Source: Lecanicillium sp. G3 (lineage: Eukaryota; Ascomycota; Sordariomycetes; Hypocreales; Cordycipitaceae). From it: 64,000 nucleotides of DNA. Shown here one piece after another: positions 55,959 to 64,000 of this stretch. The notes beneath the pieces are model-generated. The model was not told the origin of the DNA. It saw nothing but the letters and a program-made list of their open reading frames with translations, and made no database searches. The number at the start of each line of letters is the position of its first letter. Position 1 is the stretch's first letter. The stretch is taken from positions 1,175,372 to 1,239,371 of the forward strand of contig JAZHPD010000001.1 in assembly GCA_037575805.1 (NCBI GenBank), given 5' to 3'. Position numbers and translations under genes: made by a program.

Positions 55959-57646
55959 ATGGACGCCCATTCGGGACTGCGGTCGGGGAAGCCGCCGAGC
56001 GTCCAGGAGCTCGTGGCACAAGCCGAGAACTTTACGTTCAACGCCAACATACCTTTGCGGCACTGGATTAGAACGGCCGAGACGCTATGCCAAGAGGTGA
56101 GCCCTGTCACTATTGATCGACCGAGATGAAAGCTTGGATATGGGGACATGCGCTTAACCAAGTTTCTAGGCGGCATTTGCCATGTCCGACAGCGACTACG
56201 GCCGAGCATACATGATGCTATACCGACATTCTGTTCTCGTCCTGAACTACCTGGCTACCCACCCCGAATACAAAGATCCCCTCAGCCGCAAATCCGTCAA
56301 GGCTTTGCAGGGACGTATCGGTGATGTAATTCGAGAACTCGAGATGCTCAAACCTGCGATCGAAAGCAATCGTATGGAATGGGAGCGAATGCAGCCCGAG
56401 CTGCCGGCACGAGCACCGTCCACCGATGGTGCCGCATCGTCGTACGCCGGGTTTGCGTCCCAAGACCCGACCCTCCAACGGCAGACGACAATTCTTGATG
56501 CTGCAGACCATCAGGAACTCGCTGTGGACCTTGCGCAAGAAGAGCTCGACCGGCGCACTCGGGTTAGACGGACGAAGCAGGACAGCTACAACTCCAGGAC
56601 AACGTCTCTTCGGCCGTATTTCGATATCTGGCGGACCGAAAACAACGACAGAGTCAAGGATGACGACTTGCAGCAACAAATGGCAGCGGTTCGCAACAAC
56701 TTGGACCGCAAAGCCGACGAACAACGGACCACCGATGCGCACGGAGAAGGCAGATCAGATACCGGTCGCTACTATTACCCCTCGGTTTCGAAGTCTAGTC
56801 CGATAGACCTACAGCGCGAACCACAGCCTGCAAGGCCACCCAAGTTTCCTGCTTTGGTGCCTGAGAGGCCGCCTAAGGAATCACCCCAGACATGGCATGT
56901 GAGCCAGCCGCCGCCAGTGCCGCCGCCGCAATACAACCAGCCGTCCGGGCCAACGCTACCGCCAAAGACTTCTCTGAGCGGGCCGCCGGTCCCGAAGAAG
57001 GAAAAACTGACTTTCAAACCTGGCGCGTACTTGGAAAATGGCGATCCTATCAGGTCATTATTTATACCAAGCAAACTCCGCAGGACGTTTTTGGATATTG
57101 CGTCCAAGAATACTGCAGCAGGGCTTGAAATGTGTGGCATCCTCTGTGGAAGTCCGGTTAACAACGCGCTCTTTGTGCGCTGCCTTATTATCCCAGACCA
57201 AAAATGCACGTCCGATACTGTCGAGACGGTAAATGAAGGCACCATGGCCGAGTACTGCATGAATGAGGACTTGCTTGTCCTCGGTTGGATTCATACGCAT
57301 CCGACGCAGACGTGCTTCATGAGCTCTAGAGATTTACACACTCATGCTGGCTATCAAATAATGATGCCCGAGAGCGTGGCTATCGTTTGCGCGCCTAAAT
57401 TCAACCCATCGTATGCACATCACCCGACGCGTTTATCGTAGGGCATACTGACTCTGAGACTACAGGTACGGTATCTTCCGACTTACAAATCCACCCGGCC
57501 TGGGGCACATTCTCGATTGCAAACAGTCGAGTACATTTCACCCACACTCTATCGACAACCTATACTGTGAAACGGAACACCCGACCGGCCATGTATACGA
57601 GAGCGACAAGCTACCGTTTTACGTCCAAGATCTCAGAACACAGTGA
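55959..57646 (+). CDS. sst2: AMSH/Sst2-type JAMM deubiquitinase
   Basis: Model: exons 55959-56096, 56170-57410 and 57466-57646, 519 residues, frame continuous. AMSH-type enzymes are zinc proteases that cut Lys63-linked ubiquitin chains from endosomal cargo at the ESCRT machinery. Residues about 15-125 match the N-terminal helical USP8-dimerisation/MIT-like region. The middle (about 200-300) is Pro-rich and carries possible SH3- and ESCRT-binding motifs. The MPN+ domain fills the C-terminus: Glu366 in Glu-Met-Cys-Gly-Ile-Leu-Cys-Gly, then His421-Thr-His423-Pro...Ser431-Ser-Arg-Asp434, the full JAMM motif, so an active enzyme is expected. The insertion Thr-Gln-Thr-Cys-Phe-Met-Ser-Ser between the ligands is the AMSH signature, which separates it from Rpn11 and Csn5. 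Confidence 0.96.
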
Positions 57647-58418
57647 CGAGGAGGCGGAGTAGAAGAATGACATGGCTATAACAGTGTATGATACCCATCT
57701 TATATAGAGACGACACGCTTCAATTGACGAAATGCGATTACAAGGGCCAACACCTGTCAGATGTTTGGCTACCGCTCAAGAGCCGTGCTGCGTCCCTGGA
57801 CATAGTGCATACTGTTAAACATTGGGGCACTGTGTTTCAGGTTCTAGATTACAAATTTCTCAGTAAGCTCCAGATTACAGAATCGCGACACGCGTATCTG
57901 AGACTTGGGCCGCGACGAGGCTTGCAATTGAATGCGAGATTCGCGCGACGGCAGGACTTGGGGTGATGAGTTGGACGCTCGACGATTCAAATGAAGATAA
58001 ACTCAATGAAATGGACAGTGCCCCTTTCTTCTTCGCTATGATTTTTTTTAGTCAGAGACAGTTCTGTTTAGGGACCAGAACAACAAGACCTGCCCTTGCA
58101 TTGGCGCAAGTGGCGATGTCTCAGCTTCCCCAATCGATCTGCTTGTTAGCAAGCCACTAGGCCAAACCCACTGGCATTCCGAGCAGAGAAACAAGCAAAT
58201 ATGTTAGACAGTCGAACATGAAGAACGGGGGGACTGAAATGCAGCGTGTTCTGCTCACGTTGGCTTGCCACCGCCGCGGTCCTTCTTCCTCTTCTTCTCT
58301 CCTCAACACCACACAGCAAACAACATGATCAGGCTGCTATCAGATGACAAGGCGATCAAACGTCGGAGACTCCTCTACAACACCATGTTTACGAAACCAA
58401 CCCGCAAGCAGGAGTTAA
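57647..58418. other. Intergenic region
   Basis: About 770 bp of 3' flank and possible promoter of the small candidate gene. A CT-rich tract (58273-58305) followed by CAAACAAC-ATG at 58325 could mark a promoter and leader; that ATG opens a 60-codon frame overlapping the next entry. Confidence 0.4.
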
Positions 58419-58771
58419 ATGAGCAGTATGAGCTGGATACTGCGCGGGATCCTTTTCCTTACTGGAGCGGCGCTTGGCGCCTTAGCAGCTTTGGCACTTT
58501 CGCCTAGCGAGGCGTCAATTAGCTTAACCACCGACTATCAAGGTTCTGGGCGTGATTGTGAGTACCTGTCAATACATAGAAAGAAGGTACGCGACTGACG
58601 AAGACTATAGCTGGCAATCCTGCCAAAGGCTCTACCGACCGAATCACGCATCGCTCGATCGAGTTAACCTTCCAACCAACGGCAACAATGAACGCCAGAC
58701 TTTTCTTTCATGCGCCACCAGGGCGACAAGGAAGAAGCGCGAAACGCCCAGATCTTCAGCTTCGAACATAG
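58419..58771 (+). CDS. Candidate small spliced secreted or single-pass membrane protein
   Basis: Model: exons 58419-58557 and 58611-58771, 99 residues, frame continuous. The 53-nt intron has a textbook GTGAGT donor, an ACTGAC branch site and a TAG acceptor. The N-terminus (Met-Ser-Ser-Met-Ser-Trp-Ile-Leu-Arg-Gly, then a Leu/Ala/Gly-rich stretch to about residue 28) looks like a signal peptide or membrane anchor with a Pro-Ser-Glu-Ala break after it. The rest is hydrophilic and basic with no recognised domain. The start is uncertain: an upstream ATG at 58325 in another frame follows a better leader, so an extra upstream exon or a different reading is possible, and the 3' end may also continue by another intron. 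Function is unknown. Confidence 0.4.
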
Positions 58772-59737
58772 CGATTGCCAAGACGGATCGAGTCCAGCAG
58801 CGGACGTACTACATTGGGGGAGCTCAGAGAGGCGGATAACGGCCATGGAGCATTGCAACAGCGAGGCACACTTGTTACTGCGCGGTCGGCCAAGAGCTGG
58901 TCGGCAATTGGAATTTTGATTTGATTTTCTTTTTCAGTTATTTCGGGATGGCGTTTTCTTTCTTTCTATCGGTAGACGATTTTGGGTTACAGTTGGCGTT
59001 TAGCTGCACTACGATTACATGAATATGCATGGTTTGACCTTCTTTCCGCGAAGTCTTTTCTACGATCGAGGTTGGACATTTGAAAATTGAAGAGAGTCAA
59101 ACTCACTACCGGCATGAGAGGCTCGTGACACGATGTCTAAATGCATTTAATCTATTTCCCCGGATCATTGAATCTGAGGGCTACCGTAGCCCATCAACGC
59201 GCGCGCGGTCAACGTGTAACGTCTCACTGAGGAACAATCCGCCCTGCAGCACTGCATTAGGTAGTTAGCACTGGCGGACTTTGTCTCTCGGTGGCTTCAG
59301 GCTCCTACAGCGCGCGTTCGCTGGTGGACGGCCCAGGCTCACTCTGCAGGGCTTCTTTTAGGGGCGCAACGTAGCGTCTCAGCGGGCTGCGCTTGAAGAG
59401 GCAATGATTCGCTGACAGGCGTCGAGATGAAACCACGAAGAAGGAAACAAAGAAACATGACCGATGCACGCACACGCTATTCCGCAGTGGGCGGTGAATC
59501 TGGTGACTTTTTTAAATCAGGGGTGATCAAGAGGGAATCTAGGGATTTATCCTGCATTTTAAAAGTGAAGCCAGTGCCTCCTGTTTCCTGATATGCTTGA
59601 TACACACAGTAACTGCAGCCCCTGTGAACGACTTACACTAAGCTGCCTTAGACATCACGCAAGACACAAGGACTTGCCGGGCTAATTTTCTGTCCCTACT
59701 TTTTGACATCTTCGTCCCTTAAAAGCAGCCAGCTGAG
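58772..59737. other. Intergenic region upstream of the secreted protein
   Basis: About 970 bp without a supportable gene. Presumed to include the promoter of the lysozyme-like protein gene. Confidence 0.4.
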
Positions 59738-60364
59738 ATGAAGGTCTCTGCCGTCCTGTCCCTGGCGGCCTTCCAGGTCTCTGCCTGCTCCGCCGCCCAA
59801 GATCGCCAAGCCGCAGACATCATCAAGCTCATCGCCCCTGGTTCCGTGAGCTGCCCGCCCTCCGAGACCGCCGAGTGTCGCACCGCCGACCAGGCCGCGG
59901 GCCCCCTCATCGCCAGCATGGCCAAGTACAAGCTCTGCAGCACCAACGAGATCGCCGCCGTGCTGTCCCTCATGGCCTTTGAGTCGGTCGACTTCCGCTA
60001 CAAGCACAACGTCTACCCGGGCCGGCCGGGGCAGGGCACCGCCAACATGCAGATGGCCAACTACAACCTCCAGTACGCGAAATCGCTGGACGGCGTCAAG
60101 GACAAGGTCAAGGACATCAACTCGGTGGACGGGCTGTCCCCGGACAAGCTCAACTACATCCTGTCGCTCGTGACGCCGGACGAGCACAACTTTGGCAGCG
60201 GTCCGTGGTTCCTGACGACGCAGTGCCCGAAGGAGGTGCGGGACAAGCTCAAGGAGAATATCGATACCGGGTTCGCGGCGTATATGGGCTGCGTTGGGGT
60301 GAGCGTCACGGAAGAGAGAAAGGCGTATCTTAACAGGGCGAAGAAGGCATTTGGCCTGAGTTAA
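59738..60364 (+). CDS. Secreted lysozyme-like-fold protein (hypothetical)
   Basis: Single-exon gene of 208 residues. Residues 1 to about 19 form a signal peptide (Met-Lys-Val-Ser-Ala-Val-Leu-Ser-Leu-Ala-Ala...Ala). The mature part has six Cys, likely in disulfides, and a helical pattern with Leu-Met-Ala-Phe-Glu-Ser-Val-Asp-Phe-Arg-Tyr-Lys-His-Asn followed by Pro-Gly-Arg-Pro-Gly-Gln-Gly-Thr-Ala-Asn-Met-Gln-Met-Ala-Asn. A Glu in Phe-Glu-Ser followed by a Gly/Asn/Met-Gln-Met segment recalls the catalytic Glu and substrate loop of lysozymes and lytic transglycosylases. This assignment is structural inference only. I recall close relatives in other ascomycetes but no proven function. Targets such as bacterial walls or chitin are both possible. 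No membrane anchor is seen, so secretion into the medium is likely. Confidence 0.8.
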   Translation: MKVSAVLSLAAFQVSACSAAQDRQAADIIKLIAPGSVSCPPSETAECRTADQAAGPLIASMAKYKLCSTNEIAAVLSLMAFESVDFRYKHNVYPGRPGQGTANMQMANYNLQYAKSLDGVKDKVKDINSVDGLSPDKLNYILSLVTPDEHNFGSGPWFLTTQCPKEVRDKLKENIDTGFAAYMGCVGVSVTEERKAYLNRAKKAFGLS

Positions 60365-60699
60365 ATGCTGCAAGGCGTTGAGAATTATAGTGGCGGGCTG
60401 CTGGACAGCTCTTTATTTCAGCTGTAAAAATGCGAATAGTATGAACTGTATGCCGTGCAAAGCTGTGCCACTGTTGTCCTTGTTCAATGATTTTCTCCAA
60501 ATACCGGGCACAAATGCGGTAACAGCACTATTACGTTGTTTTGATCAATTTGCTGGATCATTTATTTTAATGCTAGATCTCAGAAATCACATAATACTTT
60601 TGTGTCCATTTCATCCGTCATGGCGCATATCAGGGAAGCGTCTCGTCAGGCAAAGCATTCTATCTTACCTGCTGTCTTCCCTAGAGCATGGCCTCTATT
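60365..60699. other. Convergent 3' intergenic region
   Basis: 335 bp between the stop codons of the lysozyme-like gene and LYS9. Nothing else is visible. Confidence 0.45.
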
Positions 60700-62267
60700 T
60701 TAGTTGATAATTCTCTCAGTGCACTTGATGCCGTATTTCTCATCAAGCTCCTTCATGATGGGAGTGTTGAGCTTGGTGTTCATGGGGGCAAGGATACCAC
60801 GGTCAGAGATGGTACCGTTGAGAACCTGCTGAACGGCTGTCTATTTGTTAGCACCCGATGTAGAAAATTTTCTTTGCATACATCACTTACCAACAGCGCC
60901 GGGGATACCGACGAGCTTGGCCATGGCAGAGGGGCCACCAGAGCCGATGGGAGCACCGTACTCGCAGAGGGTAGAGGAGATGGTGTTCCTGCTGCCATCC
61001 TTGTTCTCAACCTCGAAAAGATGTTGGAGGAACTTTTACAATTAGCGCCACGTAGTCAAAAGATTGTTCAGAGATACTTACGACCATGTCGCGCTCGCCC
61101 TCCTGGAAGTTCATCTTCTCCTCAAGAGCAGCACAGAGGGTGTCAAGAGGGTTGCCACGGGGAGTGATCTTCTTGGTAGAGAAGATTCCGACTTTGAGGA
61201 CGTTAGCTGAGTTCATTTGACAGCTTTTATTTGCACTTACGCCACTTGAGGTCCTTGATGAGCTGGTTCTTGGCCTCGGCAGTCTTGAAAGTGGTGGCCT
61301 TGCCAGAGATGGCTGCCACCAGGTCGTCCTCGCTGGAGGACTTTGCGCCGGCGACCTTGGCAAGGGCCTCGTTCCAGGGGATAGCCTCGTTCAGGTAGTC
61401 CTTGGGCTGGTCGTCGAGGAAGCCAATGTCGACAATGGTCTTGATGAAGGCGGGGAAACCGGCATAGCGAAGGGTACCGCGGATGCAGGTCTCGGCCTCG
61501 GGGATGTGGTAGCTGTGTGTCGTGTTAGTCAATGTTTCAGACGTGCAACCCGGGTTGTCCTGCTGTACTTACCGCTCGAGGTAGCCGGAGCTGTCACGGT
61601 TACCGTAGGCGACAAAGTTGAAACCAATGAAGCCAGTGTGGTAGGGCTTGGCGGTGTCCATGAGCTCGAGGCCCGAGATGCTGACGATCTTACCATCCTC
61701 GACGTACTTGGCGTTGTTCTTGAGGGCGAGCAGGACGCCTCGGCTGCTCCAGCTGAACTTGTAGCCGAGCGGGTTGTCCGAGTTCTCGGGGGCAGGGAGA
61801 CCACCGCAGAAAGACTTGAAGCTCTTGATCTTGCCGCCTTCTTTGTGGACGCGGTCGATGAGGTCGACAGCGTAGAGGTGGTCGATACCGGGGTCGAGAC
61901 CGATCTCGTTCATGACGGTAATGCCGGCCTCCTTGGCCGCGGCGTCGAGCTCCATCATGGCGGGGGAGACGTAGGAGGTGGTAACGACGTGCTTCTTGGC
62001 CTTGATGGCGGCCTTGATGACGACGGCGTGGAAGGTGTAAGGGATCAGCGAGACGGTCAGGTCGTGGGCGGCGACGGCGGCCTCAAGGGCGGCCGTGTCG
62101 TTGACGTCGAGGCTCACGGCCTTGGTGTTGGCGTAGTTGCCGGCGAGGGACTGCGCCGTGGCGAGCGTGCGGCAGGCGACGGTGACATGGACGCCGTCCT
62201 TGGAGAGGACCTCGACGGCGGGCGTGGCGACGAAGCCGGAGCCGAGGATGAGGACGGTCTGAGGCAT
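60700..62267 (-). CDS. LYS9: Saccharopine dehydrogenase (NADP+, L-glutamate-forming), lysine pathway
   Basis: Model (minus): exons 62267-61573, 61512-61241, 61191-61082, 61032-60891 and 60836-60700, 451 residues, frame continuous and the size of fungal saccharopine reductase. The enzyme joins 2-aminoadipate semialdehyde and glutamate to saccharopine, the penultimate step of the fungal alpha-aminoadipate lysine pathway. The N-terminus is a Rossmann strand (Val-Leu-Ile-Leu-Gly-Ser-Gly-Phe-Val-Ala). Further family motifs are Glu-Ile-Gly-Leu-Asp-Pro-Gly-Ile-Asp-His, Ser-Phe-Cys-Gly-Gly-Leu-Pro-Ala-Pro, Tyr-Lys-Phe-Ser-Trp-Ser and the C-terminal Glu-Tyr-Gly-Ala-Pro-Ile-Gly-Ser-Gly-Gly. The start is the ATG directly before the Rossmann strand. 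An in-frame upstream extension has no better start. GC-biased codons open a 289-codon antisense frame that is not a gene. Confidence 0.96.
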
Positions 62268-63855
62268 GGTGACGACAGTTCTCGGTATGTGAAAGTTGTC
62301 AAAAATATGCAACAATTGATGAAATTGTTGCTGGAAAAGGGAACTGAGATTGGGACAAACAAGGAGGAAAAATAAGGTGAAGACGGTTTGCCCAGCAGAA
62401 ACCTATGAGGGGCATTTTCACGGGCCGGTTTACGCTGTTACGTAGTTGAGGGGCAGCTGTTCCCCACCAAAAAGCCTTCCGGGTTCGGCGACCTTCGAAG
62501 TGACTGTGACGGCGAGGTACGTGCCCTCTGTTGCATCGGAGCAGGGATCTTTGAACAAAAGAAGAGAGGGAGAGAGTTGGACCGAGGAGGATAATTGGAA
62601 ATTCGTAATCGACAAGCCTTTTTCATGGCAAAGAATCGATACGGCGCTGCTGGTTCAATGTCGTACTTGAGCACGCCGCCGCGGTACTCGACCCATACAA
62701 TGGTATCTGGGGAAGAGTGCTTTATCGCAGATCTCGCCGATAATCAAGCTGATTTCTGATCAAAAAGTGCGGCTAAAATCCGTTATTGCTTGAATTTGTC
62801 TCGCTTGCCATGCTTACGATTGAGGTGGGTTGAAGCTGGGTGATGTCGACTCCCCCTTTCGCCCCTCAGTCAACTCAAAAGTTACAGTATATCCAGTCGA
62901 TTTAACGTAACAAAACGTTCATTAACTCAGTTCATTGGGTAGTGTTTTTCGGCGTGCAAACGTACTATCTTCAAAACTCAACTCTGCCAGTTGCGCAATG
63001 ACATGTCGTTGGCTGGGGGCGGAGGCGCAGTTGACACCGGAGAACTAAAAGCTTCTGGGCGACGAGTTGCATTATTTCAATTAAAACAAAGTTTTCTTTA
63101 TATATATGTATTATGTATGTGCTTCGTCCAGAGAGACTTTCCACCGTAAGTATCGGTGATGTGACCGCAGTCGCCAAGTGTAGTTTACATGGAAGCGCAC
63201 GGCGGCGTGACGAAGCAAAAGCTGCCAGAAGTTCTAAGTTTGGTCGAGCATCAAATGGCACTAGAATATTAATCGTCACTTCTCTAAAATCTCACGAAGT
63301 TTCTCTTCTCGACACTGATAAACGAAGCTCGCGTAGCCGGCGACACGCCTTCTCCTTTTGCTGAGCTGCTTGGCAACTTCACGATACGTAGATACCGGTC
63401 CTGTTCTGGCGAGATGTACACCTTCCAGTATTCATTGACTGTAACTTCTCAGTTTCTCTACGCGCCAGGATGTTCTTGCAATTTGTAGACTTGTATATAA
63501 ACAAAAGCTGGTCTCAGCCTGGCCTCCGTTCCGTTTTCCATTGTCCACGTTGTCTTCTTCGCCTCCGCCATCGTCTTTAGATATGGATTCATGGCTCTTC
63601 CTTCAACAAGTATTTTTTTTTATCTCTTTCGAGCACATATTAGCTTGCCTATTCTTTTCAGAGTTCTTGGGCTACAACTCACCGCCGCCTCAACAGAGCC
63701 GAAGATTCTGCCGATTGGCGTTATTGGCATTGCATCATCGTTGAACAATACAGGTACGAACTTGTAACGATCCACCGAGTTCCAGCGAAGAAACTCTTTC
63801 GACCTGAGTCTGCAAGGCAGACAGCGGCGACAAAGATACTACATCTAAGGAATAA
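62268..63855. other. Intergenic region at the window end
   Basis: About 1.6 kb. It contains the LYS9 promoter. A possible short 5' exon starts with an ATG at about 63582-63592 and could splice into frames near 63700-63770, but no model is convincing. Confidence 0.35.
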
Positions 63856-63875
63856 GGGGGGGGGGGGGGGGGGGG
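63856..63875 (+). repeat. Homopolymer of about 20 G
   Basis: Twenty consecutive G, followed after five bases by another G5. Long G runs are often miscounted in assemblies. Confidence 0.8.
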
Positions 63876-64000
63876 CATTTGGGGGTAATTTTTCCCGTCG
63901 GCGGACCTTTTTAAAAGCCCCACCAACCACAAAGGGCTGACCATAGGAAAAAATGTATTGCAATAATAGCATAGGGCACGGATATGAAGCTGTGATTTTA

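Noticed and set aside
61506..62375. 289-codon plus-strand open frame
   Set aside because: Antisense shadow of LYS9 with a Gly/Val/Asp-repetitive composition.
63541..63780. Start of a possible gene at the right edge
   Set aside because: Several ATGs and splice plans are possible and none gives a recognisable product; left as unannotated sequence.

Overview
This window looks like nuclear DNA of a filamentous ascomycete, most probably a sordariomycete and perhaps a member of the Hypocreales. The reasons are short GT..AG introns (about 40-80 nt) with CTAAC/CTGAC-type branch sites, genes on both strands with no operons, fungus-specific families (C6 zinc-cluster regulator, CAP10 glycosyltransferase, DUF1993, ApsB/Mto1-type MTOC protein), an intron-bearing tRNA, and pyrimidine-rich leaders. 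The organism call is inference from gene style. No virus, CRISPR array, intact transposon or obvious biosynthetic cluster was seen.

Layout. 0-5 kb: a GPI-anchored Ser/Pro/Gly-rich surface protein, a gene-poor stretch and a tRNA with an intron. 5-16 kb: a basic coiled-coil protein, a secreted amidase, a zinc-cluster regulator with a shortened cysteine motif, and a Na+/H+ antiporter. 15.6-21.6 kb: about 6 kb with no supportable gene. 21.6-30.4 kb: an EH-domain plus ZZ-like zinc protein, a 96-residue four-exon gene with an 18-nt microexon, a DUF1993 protein, an acidic protein with a Ser-Glu repeat, and a divergent pair of a DUF1479 dioxygenase and deoxyribose-phosphate aldolase. 30.8-35.2 kb: a large ApsB/Mto1-like coiled-coil protein. 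35-48 kb: sparse, with a small abundant-type protein, an ABC transporter pseudogene, a four-helix membrane protein and arginase. 48-58 kb: a CAP10 glycosyltransferase, the mitochondrial transcription factor B homologue, VPS4, prefoldin subunit 6 and an AMSH-type deubiquitinase. 58-64 kb: a candidate small spliced membrane or secreted protein, a secreted lysozyme-like protein and saccharopine reductase (LYS9).

How the genes relate. Most are unrelated housekeeping genes. Two neighbourhoods stand out. VPS4 and the AMSH-type JAMM protease both act in ESCRT-dependent sorting and sit within 5 kb, separated only by a prefoldin gene. The DUF1479 oxygenase and deoxyribose-phosphate aldolase share a 349-bp divergent promoter, which could mean joint expression. 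Exon coordinates were worked out by hand from splice signals and reading-frame continuity. Each multi-exon model given sums to a whole number of codons, but none has been tested against transcripts. I did not find a clear new multi-gene system. The best leads are the microexon gene, the EH-ZZ fusion, the half zinc cluster and the unannotated-looking small spliced gene near 58.5 kb.
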